Program-made: the position numbers and the translations under genes | The notes under the pieces: generated by a model | What the model saw: only the letters and a program-made list of their open reading frames with translations | Database searches by the model: none | What the model was told of the DNA's origin: nothing | Shown: piece after piece, positions 1 through 12,242 of the stretch | Layout: each line of letters starts with the position of its first letter | Position numbering within the stretch: the first letter of the stretch is position 1 | Origin: Sulfurimonas sp. | GTDB taxonomy: Bacteria > Campylobacterota > Campylobacteria > Campylobacterales > Sulfurimonadaceae | Reading direction: 5' to 3' | Length of the DNA: 64,000 nucleotides | NCBI GenBank assembly: GCA_030949825.1 | Contig: JAUZSC010000009.1 | Location: 35,896 to 99,895 of the forward strand

Positions 1-966
1 TCAAATCAGTTTGCTTACTCTGCAGTTAAAAGTGTGAGTGAAAATGCAGGAACAAAATACAATCCTCTTTTTATCTACGGTGGTGTAGGTCTTGGCAAGA
101 CGCATTTAATGCAGTCGGCTGGAAATGTTTTTGAAAATCAAGGTAAAAATGTCATCTACACAACAAGTGAGCAACTTCTTAACGATTTTATACGCCATAT
201 TCGTAACAAAACTATGGAAAAATTTCAAGAAAAATACCGCAAATGTGATGTACTGCTCATCGACGACATACAGTTTTTAAGTGGAAAAGAAGGAATACAA
301 GAAGAATTTTTTCATACCTTTGAAGCACTTAGGGGTGATGGCAAACAAATAATAATGACAGCAGATAAGCACCCTAAAAAAATAGGAGGTCTCCAAGAAA
401 GACTCCAAAGTAGATTTGAGTGGGGCTTAGTTGCAGATATACAACCTCCTGAACTTGAAACAAAAATAGCCATTATAAAAAGTAAATGTGAAATAAATAA
501 GGTTAAACTTTCTTCTGATATTATTAACTACATTGCAACCGTAATTGACAATAATGTTCGTGAAATAGAGGGTATACTCTCCCGTTTACAAGCCTATTCA
601 CAGCTTATGCATATAGATATAGACTTAGATTTCACCAAAAATGCTCTCAAAGACCAACTTCAAGAAAAGAAGAAAAATCTAAGCATGGAATCTATTACAA
701 ATATTGTGTCAAAAGATTTAAATATAAAACCTAGTGAAATTCGCTCCAAAGGAAGAAGTAAAAACCTTGTTTATGCTCGAAGAATTGCTATTTATATTTG
801 TAGAGAATTAACGCAAAATACTATGCCTCAACTTGCACAATATTTTGGTATGAAAGACCACACAGCAATATCGCACACCATTAAAAAAATCAATTCACTT
901 ATACAAACGGATGAAGATTTTAAAACAAAAATAGAAGAACTTTCAAATAAAATAACTTCAAGCTAA
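1..966 (+). CDS. dnaA: Chromosomal replication initiator DnaA, 3' part
   Basis: The reading frame is open from base 1, so this is the C-terminal 321 residues and the N-terminal DnaB-interaction domain lies outside the window; the GTG at 34 in the ORF track is internal. DnaA is an AAA+ ATPase that binds DnaA boxes and opens oriC. Walker A (GGVGLGKTH) is near fragment residue 27, Walker B (DVLLIDDIQ) near 83, and the domain IV DNA-binding signature DHTAISHTIKKI near 287. It is followed by an AT-rich spacer with DnaA-box-like sites and then dnaN, the usual order. Assignment is certain. Confidence 0.98.
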   Translation, partial: SNQFAYSAVKSVSENAGTKYNPLFIYGGVGLGKTHLMQSAGNVFENQGKNVIYTTSEQLLNDFIRHIRNKTMEKFQEKYRKCDVLLIDDIQFLSGKEGIQEEFFHTFEALRGDGKQIIMTADKHPKKIGGLQERLQSRFEWGLVADIQPPELETKIAIIKSKCEINKVKLSSDIINYIATVIDNNVREIEGILSRLQAYSQLMHIDIDLDFTKNALKDQLQEKKKNLSMESITNIVSKDLNIKPSEIRSKGRSKNLVYARRIAIYICRELTQNTMPQLAQYFGMKDHTAISHTIKKINSLIQTDEDFKTKIEELSNKITSS

Positions 967-1137
967 AAATCTGAAGAAAAAAAAGATATAATAATAAATG
1001 TGAATAAGTGTGAATTAGGTCAAGTGTATTCATCACATATAAAAAGCCCTTGCATTAGAGTTTTAAAAGTGATTTTCACATATTCACTATGACCTACTAC
1101 TAACTACTAAAAATTATATAATACAATAGGATTTTAT
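967..1137. other. dnaA-dnaN intergenic region with DnaA-box-like sites (candidate oriC2)
   Basis: This 171-bp gap is AT-rich and holds clustered box-like 9-mers: TGTGAATAA (999-1007) and TGTGAATTA (1009-1017) in one orientation, and ATTTTCACA (1072-1080) plus ATATTCACT (1080-1088) in the other. The first matches the bacterial DnaA box at 8 of 9 positions. AT-rich stretches flank the clusters on both sides. Bipartite origins flanking dnaA, with one half in the dnaA-dnaN gap, are known in Campylobacterota (Helicobacter pylori). The dnaN promoter must lie here too. Function as an origin is inferred. Confidence 0.55.
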
Positions 1138-2206
1138 ATGAAGATAATTATCTCTAAATCAATCATAGAAAACATTTTAATTCAAGCAGGACCTTTTTTA
1201 GAAAAAAAAGATACTTCTCAAATTACATCACATGTTTTTATAAATGTTTCCAATGCTACTTTAACAATAAAAGCTACTGATTATGAAATAGGTTATTTTA
1301 TTACTACAAACAATGTAAATATAATAGATGATGGTAGTACTACAGCAAATGGTAAAAAACTATTAGACATTATTAGAATTTTAAAAGATGGAGATATTAA
1401 TCTAGAAGTTAAAAATGAGATGTTATATATCACTCAAGCACATTCTAACTTTAAACTACCAACATTTTCTCATGAGGATTATCCAGAGTTTCCAAGTTAT
1501 GAAGGAAAAAGCCGTATTGCAATAAATTCTTTTTCTCTTATAGAATCTCTAAAAAAAATAACACCTGCAATAGATACTAACAATCCTAAATTTGAGTTAA
1601 ATGGTGCACTTATAGATATTAAGCCAGATGCCATTAACTTTGCTTCTACAGATACAAGAAGACTTGCAGTAGCCACAATTCCTAATCATGCAGAGGAAGA
1701 ATTATCAATTATACTTCCAAAAAAAGCTATTGTAGAAATTCAAAAACTATTTTTTAACGATATTGAACTTTATTATGATGAAACAAATTTAATCATTCAT
1801 TCTGATCAGTATACTTTTTTTTACAAAACTCATAAATGGCAAGTTCCCAGAGTATTCTAGAATTATTCCAAAAGAAATAGCCAATAATCTTTTATTACCA
1901 AAAGCAATTATGGTTGATTCTATAAAACAAATAACAACTATTTCAACTGATGTAAAAATAACATTTTTAAACGAAACAATAAGCTTTGAAAGCTTAAGTG
2001 ATGATAATATTGAAGCAAAAACAGAAATAGGCTTTTCAACTGGTTTTACAGAACCTTTTACAATAGCAATCAACAGTAGATATTTATTAGATTTTTTAAA
2101 CACTATAAATAATTCAGAGTTTAACATAGGGCTTAATGAAGGTAACTTACCTTTTATTTTAAGTGATGAAAATTTTAAAACGGTTGTAATGCCGATAGTA
2201 ATATAA
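1138..2206 (+). CDS. dnaN: DNA polymerase III beta sliding clamp (one frameshift in this sequence)
   Basis: The two ORFs 1138-1860 and 1910-2206 are one gene. DnaN forms the ring clamp that tethers replicative polymerase to DNA. The first frame runs to about codon 225 and then leaves the family sequence at the run of eight T at about 1814-1821; removing one T restores a continuous 355-residue protein, the normal clamp length, ending in VVMPIVI. The clamp is essential and gyrB follows 11 bp later, so an over-called T is the likely explanation. A real mutation or slippage cannot be excluded from one sequence. Confidence 0.93.
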
Positions 2207-2214
2207 GGAAATAA

Positions 2215-4533
<2,319 letters not shown>

Positions 4534-4540
4534 GTAAGAG

Positions 4541-5942
4541 ATGCTACTTCCAGAGATAAAAGAAAGAGAATACCGTTTTAAGTTAGCCCTTAGAATGGGA
4601 CTTCCTATTTTTTGCTCTTGTACTTGCCTTTGTGTCAAGCACACTTATAAATACCTATGAATCACTCCAACCTTCTTTTTATATTCTTTCTTTACTGCTC
4701 TTAGTATTTAGTATTTATTTCATTTTTTTTCTTATATATAAAGGCTTTGATGAGCCTATTACAGAACGCGTTTCTAAGACTTTCACAAGAGAATATTTAT
4801 ATAAATACTTAAAAATAAAAATAAAAAAAGACTACACACTTATGCTTTTGAGCATAGATAACCTACATAATATAAATACCCGTTATGGAATTAAAAATGG
4901 TGATAAAGTTTTACGCGATGTAGTGCTTTATATGAGTGAGTATTTTAAAGACAAAAATATAGTTAATTTTCCAATGGGACATATAAAAGGTGGAGATTTT
5001 ATTATAGGACTTGAGGGTAAAAAAAGAAGACTATAACACAATACTTGAGCTTTTATGTCTTAAAAGTAGTGAATTAAAAATAGGCGAGATAGAAGTAAAT
5101 ATATCAGGAGCCATAACTGATACAAGTTTTTCAAATAATTTAGAATATATGATAGAAAATTTATTTGAATTACAAGAAGAAAATAGAAATAAAAAAAAGT
5201 ATTTATGAAAAAGAGCTTATAAGCCCTACGGACTTAGAATCTTTTGTGATAGATGCTATAAAAAATGAGCGTGTTGAGAATAGAACACAAAATATTTATG
5301 AGAAAGATACACTTATTATGAAAGAGTTTTTTTCTAAGTTAATTGATTCAAATGGGAAAGTTATACATCCAAAATCATATATGAAAGTTGTGAATAAACT
5401 AGGTTTAACCGCACAATATGATTACCTTGTATTAAAGAGTATCATAAAAATGAGTTTAAAGAAAGAGGAACTTTTTTGCTTATCAATTCATCCAACTTCT
5501 TTAAGAAACAGTGCTTTTTTAGAAAAAGTAAAAAATATTTTAAATGATAATGAAGAAGTAAGAGGGAAAATAGTTTTTATAATAACAGAAGTAGAATATT
5601 ATTCAAATTGTACTAAATATAATTATACGCTTCAATCATTAAGAAAAAAAAGGTGTTAAAATAGCTTTAGATAAGCTAGGTTCTTTTCATTCAAGCTTTC
5701 TTTATTTAAGGGACTTAGACATAGATATAGTTCGTTTTGATACTTTTTATTCTAAATCTAGCAATCAAAACAGTAGTAAAAATATGCTCGATGGACTTAA
5801 TTTAATGGCACACAAGCGTGGCGTTAAAACATGGATAAAAATGTTAGAAACTGAAGAAATGAATTCTTTTGCTCAAGAGATAGGGATTAATTATAGACAG
5901 GGCAATATAGTATCAGAAATTAAAAAAGAGGTAGTTATATGA
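4541..5942 (+). CDS. Degenerate GGDEF/EAL-domain membrane protein (four frameshifts in this sequence)
   Basis: Three track ORFs and the flanking unannotated stretches form one gene. Removing one base from each of four runs (T6 near 4608, A7 near 5019, A8 near 5192, A8 near 5644) gives a single 465-codon frame; 1402 minus 4 is divisible by three. It has two N-terminal membrane helices, a GGDEF-like domain whose motif reads GGDF, and an EAL-like domain with no ExL signature. It is therefore probably a catalytically dead c-di-GMP sensor or scaffold. Its TGA overlaps the queF ATG (ATGA). The start at 4541 (MLLPEIKEREY) is the first ATG after gyrB. Reading it as one protein is solid; its function is inferred. 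Confidence 0.75.
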
Positions 5943-6319
5943 TGAAGTACGGTGAAAAAATAGTGAATGAGTTTGATGTAGACAAGGACTTAGAAATATG
6001 GCCAAATGCACATGAAAGAAATTATCTCATAAAGATGACACTTCCAGAGTTTTCTTGCCTTTGTCCAAGAAGTGGCTATCCTGATTATGCTACAATATAT
6101 TTAGAATATACTCCAGATAAATGGGTAGTAGAATTAAAGGCTATCAAGCTTTATATTAATTCATTTAGGGATAAACATGTGAGCCATGAAAATTCTGCAA
6201 ATGAGATTTATGAAGTCTTAGATGCTAAACTAAAACCTAAGTACATGAAGGTTATAGCCGACTATAACCCAAGAGGAAATGTTCACACAGTTATAGAGAT
6301 AGATAGCTCAAAGCTTTAA
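5939..6319 (+). CDS. queF: NADPH-dependent 7-cyano-7-deazaguanine reductase QueF
   Basis: QueF reduces the nitrile preQ0 to preQ1 in queuosine tRNA modification. The 126-residue protein is the short, single-domain type. The catalytic cysteine lies in SCLCPRSGYPDYA (near residue 41), and the substrate-binding segment ELKAIKLYINSFRDKHVSHE is conserved. The start overlaps the upstream gene's stop by 4 bp, which suggests translational coupling. An ATG directly follows the first one (ATGATG), so the start may be one codon later. Confidence 0.96.
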   Translation: MMKYGEKIVNEFDVDKDLEIWPNAHERNYLIKMTLPEFSCLCPRSGYPDYATIYLEYTPDKWVVELKAIKLYINSFRDKHVSHENSANEIYEVLDAKLKPKYMKVIADYNPRGNVHTVIEIDSSKL

Positions 6320-6330
6320 AGGAATTTAAT

Positions 6331-6795
6331 ATGTTTGGTAAGATATTAGCTAAAAAGAAATCTGAAACAGAAGAAGATACTAATAATAAAGAAATTATAA
6401 AAAAGATTTCAAAGATGAACCTTAGTGATATGAGATTCTATGTAAACAATAAACTCAATGACTTTGAGGTATGCGAAGATGGACTTAAAGCTGTTATGAA
6501 AAAGCTTGTAAGTAAAGATGCAAATGAAAAAAGATTTGTAGAGAGTGATGCAATGGACTCAAAGATTAAAAAAGCTTTTGATCTTGTGATTGTAATAGCG
6601 GCAAATAAAAAGATGACAATGGATACTTCTGAGCTTATTAAGGAGTTTATAGACCTGTATGACGATATCATCAAAAAGTTTGATACCGATAACAAACAAA
6701 TATATACTTCAAAATTAAATGATGCACTAGCTAATTCTTTAATAACAATACAAACAATGATGCAACTCAACAGAAAAATGGATATTTTAAAGTAA
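6331..6795 (+). CDS. Conserved hypothetical protein
   Basis: A 154-residue soluble protein that I do not recognise. It is rich in Lys, Asp and Glu, has no signal peptide or membrane helix, and looks mostly helical. It starts 11 bp after queF behind an AAGGAA ribosome binding site, so it is probably co-transcribed with queF. It converges with cca, whose 3' end overlaps it by 9 bp. Proteins of this kind with queF as neighbour may be lineage-specific; I cannot name a function. Confidence 0.75.
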   Translation: MFGKILAKKKSETEEDTNNKEIIKKISKMNLSDMRFYVNNKLNDFEVCEDGLKAVMKKLVSKDANEKRFVESDAMDSKIKKAFDLVIVIAANKKMTMDTSELIKEFIDLYDDIIKKFDTDNKQIYTSKLNDALANSLITIQTMMQLNRKMDILK

Positions 6796-8042
6796 GTATT
6801 GCTTGAGCCACAAAAGGGCATCTTCGCGCGTTTTTAGTATTAAATCTATTTGTAGTGTATAAGCTTTATCGAGTATGTCAGCGTAGTCTTTAGATGGTTT
6901 AATCCCTAAATTTATAATATCTCTTCCTTTTAATAGAGCTTCTTGCTTTGAATTTAAAATACCAAGGTTTATGGCTCTTTTTTTGAGACTAAGAAATATT
7001 TCCGCATCTACAGATGGATGTAGAGCTTGAGAGAAAAGTAAGAATAATTCGATATTTACCTTTGTTGCCAAATGTAAAATTTCACTATCAGTATAAGAAA
7101 ATTCAAATTTTGTCTTAGTAAGTGAAGCGATATTTTTACTAAGTTTAGTTTTGTTTGTTAGTCTAGAAAGAAAAATACCTAAGTCATTTTTAGTAAATTT
7201 ATAACAGATAACTGATAACATAAGAAAAAAGTTAGTATCATTGTCTTTTTTTACTTAGCTGTTTCATCCTGTCTATCGCATTCATAATAGATAAAAAGTC
7301 TTTAGCATCTAGAGCATCAAGAGGCTGTAAATATTTGAGTCCACCCAGTTTTTTTTAGTAAAACAAATGCACTTGATGGTCTAGGAGATTTTAGAAATAT
7401 TTTTTTAATTTCATCATAAACTCTTTCTTTGGCTAATTCAAAAAGTAAATCTTTTTCACACATATTTTTACAAAGTACAAAGAGTTTTTCATCAAGGTTA
7501 AATTCTAACCTAGATCTAAAAGAAACAGCTCTAAAAACTCGAAGAGGATCTTCATCAAATTTTTCTAAATTTACAGCTTTTATGAGTTTATATTTTATAT
7601 CTTGTATACCATCAAAAGGATCAATAAATATTTCTTTATCTACATCGTATCCAATACTATTCATCGTAAAATCTCTTCGTGAAGATGCAGTTTTGAAGTC
7701 TAAATTTTTATCTGTTTTAACTAAAAATCCAGAATGTCCAGATGCAATTTTATTGTCAGTTCTTGGAAGTGTAAAATCAATTTCTAAGTTTTCTAAAGAG
7801 AGCTTGCATACTCCAAAGCTTTTTCCTACATTATTTACTCTTCCAAACTCTTTTAAAATATTTGAAAGCTCTTGATATGAATTTACACCCAAAAGCTCTA
7901 TATCTATATCTTTTGAATCAATATTTAAGAAAAAATCGCGTACATAGCCACCAACTATAATAGATTTAATCCCATTATTCTTTAGTTTATCAAATATTTT
8001 ATTTAAATAATTTGGATAATCAAATATTGGTGTATTTTTCAA
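6787..8042 (-). CDS. cca: CCA tRNA nucleotidyltransferase family protein (two frameshifts in this sequence)
   Basis: The minus ORFs 7317-8042 and 6787-7221 join into one 417-residue protein when one base is removed from each of two runs (A8 near 7350, A7 near 7250 on the plus strand as T). The N-terminal class II nucleotidyltransferase fold has GGYVRDFFL followed by the metal-binding acidic pair DIDIE, then RRDFTMNSIGYD and EDPLRVFRAVSFRSRL. The enzyme adds or repairs the tRNA 3' CCA end; a poly(A) polymerase role is possible in this family. Both frame breaks have the over-called-run pattern seen elsewhere in the window. Confidence 0.9.
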
Positions 8043-8165
8043 TTTTAATTCTCACTTTGATAAATTATAGATAATAATTAAATAATGCGTGCCACCATAG
8101 AGCTATATTCTTATATTATATATAAGTATATCACTATTTTTATCAAAGTATAACTTTTATTTAGG

Positions 8166-8171
8166 TATAAT
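8166..8171 (+). promoter_or_regulatory. -10 element for typA
   Basis: A perfect TATAAT sits 33 bp upstream of the typA ATG, in the 161-bp divergent gap between cca and typA. The gap is otherwise AT-rich with TATA repeats near 8115-8125. A purine-rich ribosome binding site (AAGGGA) precedes the ATG at 8204. No clear -35 element is seen, as is usual for Campylobacterota sigma-70 promoters. Confidence 0.5.
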
Positions 8172-8203
8172 CGCACAAAATTTTTCCACAAAGGGAACAT
8201 CTA

Positions 8204-10015
8204 ATGCAAAAAATTAGAAACATCGCCGTAATCGCGCACGTTGATCATGGTAAAACTACACTTGTAGACGGGCTACTCGAGCAATCTGGTACATTTGGTG
8301 ACCATGAAGCACATGAAGAAAGAGCTATGGACAGCAATGACTTAGAAAAAGAAAGAGGAATCACGATTCTTTCTAAAAATACCGCTATCCGCTATAAAGA
8401 CTATAAGATTAACATTATAGATACTCCGGGTCACGCTGATTTCGGTGGTGAAGTTGAACGCGTTCTTAAAATGGTTGATGGTGTTTTAGTTTTAGTAGAT
8501 GCTTATGAAGGTGTTATGCCTCAAACTAAGTTTGTTGTTAAAAAGATGCTCGCCCTTGGTAAAAAACCAATTGTTGTAATAAACAAAATCGATAAACCTT
8601 CTGCTGAACCAGATCGCGTAGTCGATGAAATGTTCGACCTTTTTGCAGATATGGGTGCGACAGATGATCAACAAGATTTTCCAGTCATTTATGCAGCAGC
8701 AAGAGATGGTATTGCTAAAATGGACATGAGTGATCCTGATGGAGATTTTAATTGTATTTTTGAAGCGATTATCAATGATGTTCCAGAGCCAGAAGGTGAT
8801 GCAACGAATCCACTTCAAGCACAAGTTTTTACACTAGATTATGATAACTATGTTGGTAAAATCGGAATTTCTCGTATCTTTAACGGTACTGTAAACAAGG
8901 GCGATAACATTATGCTTGCAAAAGCTGATGGCGAAATGGTTAAAGGTAAGATCTCTAAACTTATTGGTTTTCATGGTTTAAATCGTATGGAAATTGATCA
9001 AGCTGAAGCTGGTGATATTGTTGCATTTGCAGGAATGGAAACTGTTGATGTTGGAGATACTGTTGCTGATCCTAAAAATCCTGTAGCACTTGACCCTATG
9101 CATATTGAAGAACCAACACTAACAGTTGTGTTTGCTGTTAATAACTCTCCTCTTGCTGGTCAAGAAGGTAAACATGTAACAAGTAACAAACTTCGTGAGC
9201 GTTTAGAAGCTGAAATGGTTACTAATGTTGCAATGGGCTTAGAAGTAGTTGGAGAAGGTAAATTTAAAGTATCAGGTCGTGGTGAACTTCAAATTACAAT
9301 TCTTGCTGAAAACATGCGTCGTGAAGATTATGAGTTTAGTATTTCTCGTCCAGAAGTTATCGTTAAAGAAATCGAAGGTGTTAAATGTGAACCGTTTGAG
9401 CATTTAGTTATTGATGTTCCTGAAGTTTTATCTGGTGGTGTTATTGAGCGTCTTGGTAAAAGAAAAGCTGAAATGAAATCAATGTTACCAATGGGTCAAG
9501 GTTTCCAAAGAATTGAGTTTGAAATTCCTGCGCGTTCATTAATCGGTTTTCGTGGCCAGTTTTTAACAGACACAAAAGGTGAGGGAATTATGAATCATTC
9601 ATTTTTAGAATTCCGTCCATTCTCAGGTTCAGTTGAATCTCGTTCGTATGGTGCTCTTATTTCTATGACCCCAGGTTCAACACTTGCATTTTCATTATTT
9701 GGTATCCAAGATCGTGGTGTTTTATTTATAGGTGTTCAAACTCCAGTGTATGAAGGTATGATTATTGGTGAGCATTCTCGTTCAAACGATTTAGTTGTTA
9801 ACCCTATTAAAGGTAAAGCACAATCAAATGTTCGTTCTTCTGGTGCGGATGAAGCGATTAAACTCATCCCTCCTCGTGACATGTCACTAGAGCGTGCTCT
9901 AGAGTGGATTGAAGATGATGAGCTTCTTGAAGTTACACCTAAAAATATTCGTATTCGTAAGCGTTACTTAACGGAAGCGGAAAGAAAAAGAGAAGGAAGA
10001 AAATCTCCTAAGTAG
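8204..10015 (+). CDS. typA: Ribosome-associated GTPase TypA/BipA
   Basis: A 603-residue translational GTPase of the EF-G family that binds the 70S ribosome and supports ribosome assembly and stress or low-temperature adaptation. G-motifs are clear: [14 protein letters not shown] (G1), [14 protein letters not shown] (G3) and NKIDKP (G4), followed by the EF-Tu domain 2, EF-G III and V-like domains and the TypA-specific C-terminal domain. Full length, single gene transcription unit, ended by a shared hairpin with the convergent chemoreceptor gene. Confidence 0.98.
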   Translation: MQKIRNIAVIAHVDHGKTTLVDGLLEQSGTFGDHEAHEERAMDSNDLEKERGITILSKNTAIRYKDYKINIIDTPGHADFGGEVERVLKMVDGVLVLVDAYEGVMPQTKFVVKKMLALGKKPIVVINKIDKPSAEPDRVVDEMFDLFADMGATDDQQDFPVIYAAARDGIAKMDMSDPDGDFNCIFEAIINDVPEPEGDATNPLQAQVFTLDYDNYVGKIGISRIFNGTVNKGDNIMLAKADGEMVKGKISKLIGFHGLNRMEIDQAEAGDIVAFAGMETVDVGDTVADPKNPVALDPMHIEEPTLTVVFAVNNSPLAGQEGKHVTSNKLRERLEAEMVTNVAMGLEVVGEGKFKVSGRGELQITILAENMRREDYEFSISRPEVIVKEIEGVKCEPFEHLVIDVPEVLSGGVIERLGKRKAEMKSMLPMGQGFQRIEFEIPARSLIGFRGQFLTDTKGEGIMNHSFLEFRPFSGSVESRSYGALISMTPGSTLAFSLFGIQDRGVLFIGVQTPVYEGMIIGEHSRSNDLVVNPIKGKAQSNVRSSGADEAIKLIPPRDMSLERALEWIEDDELLEVTPKNIRIRKRYLTEAERKREGRKSPK

Positions 10016-10028
10016 ACTTTCTATCTTC

Positions 10029-10061
10029 CTTCACGATAAAGATTTAATCCTTATCGTGAAG
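10029..10061. terminator. Bidirectional hairpin between typA and tlpD-like gene
   Basis: CTTCACGATAA (10029-10039) pairs perfectly with TTATCGTGAAG (10051-10061) across an 11-base loop. It lies 14 bp after the typA stop and overlaps the last codons of the convergent chemoreceptor gene (His-Asp-Lys-Asp-stop). There is no strong T-run, so termination is likely but not proven. Confidence 0.55.
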
Positions 10062-11138
10062 AATCTCATCTAATATTTTAAACACTTCATTACTTCCTTC
10101 TTCCATTTCATTAAAAGCACTTTTAAGCGCATTTACATCCATATCTTTTTCAAGTATAAGATCAAATACCTTATGGGTACCATTGTGAACAATAGAATGT
10201 GGTTTTTCTAAACTTTTATAATGCGATGTTTGAGAGAAACTTGCTTTACCATCTCCTTCGTAGTACCATTTACCTAAACGACAACTATGATGATCTACAA
10301 ATTTAAACTGTTCTTTTTGTGTTACTGCAGAAAAATAAGTATTTACTTTCCAAAGAACATGATCGAGTTTAGCAAGGGACATAAAAACTCTATCGTTTGT
10401 AAAAGACATTGCCTTTATAGAGTCTTTAATCCCGTTTGAATCCTCATGTAAGGAGACATTGAGTTCAGTAACAAGTCCGCTTGATTCTTGAACATTAGAT
10501 TGTATCTCGTTAAATTGTTCGGACATGCTATCTACATCTTGTTTCATTGACTGAAGTGAAATATTTATTTCGCTCACTGCCTTGTCTGTTCTGTCTGCTA
10601 GTTTTCTAACTTCATCAGCAACAACTGCAAATCCCCGTCCGTGTTCACCCGCTCGCGCTGCTTCGATGGCGGCATTAAGTGCTAGTAAGTTTGTTTGGTC
10701 GGAGATGTCTTTTATGAGTGAAAGAATACTTGTTATATCATTGGTTCTCTCGGAGAGACCACTTACGGTATGCATAGAAGTGTCTGAAAGCTCATTAAGT
10801 GTATCTAAAAGATTTACAATAGAACTCGTTTTATCTGCTGTTTCTTCTATGCTTTGGGCAAGTTCATTCGTTCTTCCTAAGTTATCTTTTGAGTTAGAAA
10901 CAGATTCAGCCATATTACCTTGAATATCTACTATGTTAGCTTTTAAATGGGTGTTTTGCATCCGCATAAGTACATCAGAAGTTCTTTCTACAAAGACTCT
11001 GTCGGGGTTATTTCTTTTTCTTTCTTGCTCATCAAAGATAGCTTGTAATCTTTGGTTTTCTTCTTGGAGTAAGTTATTCTCTGATTGAAGTTTTTCGTAA
11101 ACCTCAAGAGAAACTTTTGACGAGGTAAATAATCCCAT
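10044..11138 (-). CDS. Cytosolic methyl-accepting chemotaxis protein with CZB domain (TlpD-like)
   Basis: A 364-residue chemoreceptor with no membrane segment. An N-terminal coiled coil (to about residue 50) leads to the conserved MCP signalling tip ([18 protein letters not shown], about residues 150-190), then a C-terminal chemoreceptor zinc-binding (CZB) domain with the H...C...GKWYYEGDG pattern near 280 and later His residues. The CheA/CheW-binding tip is intact. The architecture matches Helicobacter pylori TlpD, a soluble receptor for oxidative or energy stress; that role is inferred here. Confidence 0.92.
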   Translation of the reverse strand: MGLFTSSKVSLEVYEKLQSENNLLQEENQRLQAIFDEQERKRNNPDRVFVERTSDVLMRMQNTHLKANIVDIQGNMAESVSNSKDNLGRTNELAQSIEETADKTSSIVNLLDTLNELSDTSMHTVSGLSERTNDITSILSLIKDISDQTNLLALNAAIEAARAGEHGRGFAVVADEVRKLADRTDKAVSEINISLQSMKQDVDSMSEQFNEIQSNVQESSGLVTELNVSLHEDSNGIKDSIKAMSFTNDRVFMSLAKLDHVLWKVNTYFSAVTQKEQFKFVDHHSCRLGKWYYEGDGKASFSQTSHYKSLEKPHSIVHNGTHKVFDLILEKDMDVNALKSAFNEMEEGSNEVFKILDEILHDKD

Positions 11139-11170
11139 TGTTCATCCTATATATAAGTAATTCTTCTAGT

Positions 11171-12148
11171 CTATCTGAATTTTTGTAAGAAGAACTTTAA
11201 TATTCTCGTTTCTAGCCAATATTTTGGATGAAATAGAGAACCTTCTATAAAACCTACATGTCCACCGTGTAGGGATATTTCAAGGACAATGGAGTCAGAT
11301 ATTTCATCGGGACTAGGTAATATAGTATCATTCATAAAAGGATCATCTTTTGCGTGAATAATAAGCGTAGGTGTGTGAATATTTTTTAAGTACTGTTTAG
11401 AGCTTGATTTTGTATAATAATCCTGCGCAGACTTAAAGCCGTGGATAGGTGCAGTGTAGATGCCATCAAAATCCCAAAATGTTTTTAAAGTATTTATATC
11501 TTTTTCTTTCATCCTTAGGAGCGATTCCATATCATGCTTAGCATATTTTTTCTTAAGCGTTTTTTTAAGATTTTGCATAAGATGCATTTGGTAGATGCGA
11601 GAAAATCCTTTGTTGATAGCATCTGCACATACATCAAGTTGCAAGGGAGCAGATACAGATACAGCAGCTTTAAGTGGTGAATCTACTCCTAGCTCTCCTA
11701 AAAGTTTAAGTAGCATATTTCCACCAAGAGAATACCCAACTGCGTAAAGAGGTGCATCTGGGTATCTCTTTTGAATCTCTTTTAGACAAAAAAGAGCGTC
11801 TCCTGTTTCTCCACTATGGTAGGAGCGTTCTAAGTTGTTAAGTTCCTCTGAACAGCTTCTAAAGTGCATTAAAACTGTGTTGAAACCATTTTTACAAAAG
11901 CTATCCATAATTCCACGAATATAAGGCGATTTATAAGAGCCTGTTAGTCCATGAAAAAGTATAACAAAAGGTGTGTTAGCGTTTGTGTTACTCGTAAATG
12001 AAAAATTTAAATCAAGAAAATCACCATCTTCTAAAATTAAACGCTCTCTCAAAGTTTCAACTTCTGGACCTTTTCTAAAAAATGATGAATAAAGTGTTTG
12101 CATATGTCTATTTTTCATGAAAAATGTGGGTTTAAACGACTTAGTCAA
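11171..12148 (-). CDS. Alpha/beta hydrolase, YheT family
   Basis: A 325-residue alpha/beta hydrolase. The oxyanion segment FHGLTGSYKSPYIRG, nucleophile elbow YSLGGNMLLKLLGE (Ser), acid-side HAKDDPFM and catalytic His in HGGHVGFIEG are all present, so it is probably active. The N-terminal FMKNRHMQTLYSSFFR segment is typical of the YheT/ABHD esterase group. The physiological substrate is unknown. It lies 32 bp downstream of the chemoreceptor start on the same strand and could form its own unit. Confidence 0.88.
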   Translation of the reverse strand: MTKSFKPTFFMKNRHMQTLYSSFFRKGPEVETLRERLILEDGDFLDLNFSFTSNTNANTPFVILFHGLTGSYKSPYIRGIMDSFCKNGFNTVLMHFRSCSEELNNLERSYHSGETGDALFCLKEIQKRYPDAPLYAVGYSLGGNMLLKLLGELGVDSPLKAAVSVSAPLQLDVCADAINKGFSRIYQMHLMQNLKKTLKKKYAKHDMESLLRMKEKDINTLKTFWDFDGIYTAPIHGFKSAQDYYTKSSSKQYLKNIHTPTLIIHAKDDPFMNDTILPSPDEISDSIVLEISLHGGHVGFIEGSLFHPKYWLETRILKFFLQKFR

Positions 12149-12201
12149 ATATAATCCTTTATTATTTGTAAAATCTTATCAAATCTTTATATATAGATGG
12201 C

Positions 12202-12207
12202 TATAAT
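12202..12207 (+). promoter_or_regulatory. -10 element for nrdB
   Basis: TATAAT lies 36 bp before the nrdB start in the divergent gap to the YheT-like gene. The ribosome binding site GGAG at about 12230 lies about 7 bp upstream of the TTG at 12243 and is what decides that start. Confidence 0.5.
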
Positions 12208-12242
12208 CGTATTAATTAACTAAGTAGCGTGGAGCCATCAAT

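Noticed and set aside
1814-1821. Phase variation at the dnaN T-run
   Set aside because: dnaN is essential, the same kind of break hits many unrelated genes, and Campylobacterota phase-variable tracts are usually G or C.
6438-6821. Minus-strand ORF opposite the hypothetical gene at 6331
   Set aside because: It overlaps both the 6331 gene and the cca 3' end and has no family likeness; the plus-strand gene is in operon context.
10582-10923. Plus-strand ORF opposite the chemoreceptor
   Set aside because: It is an antisense shadow of the conserved MCP signalling domain with no ribosome binding site or family.
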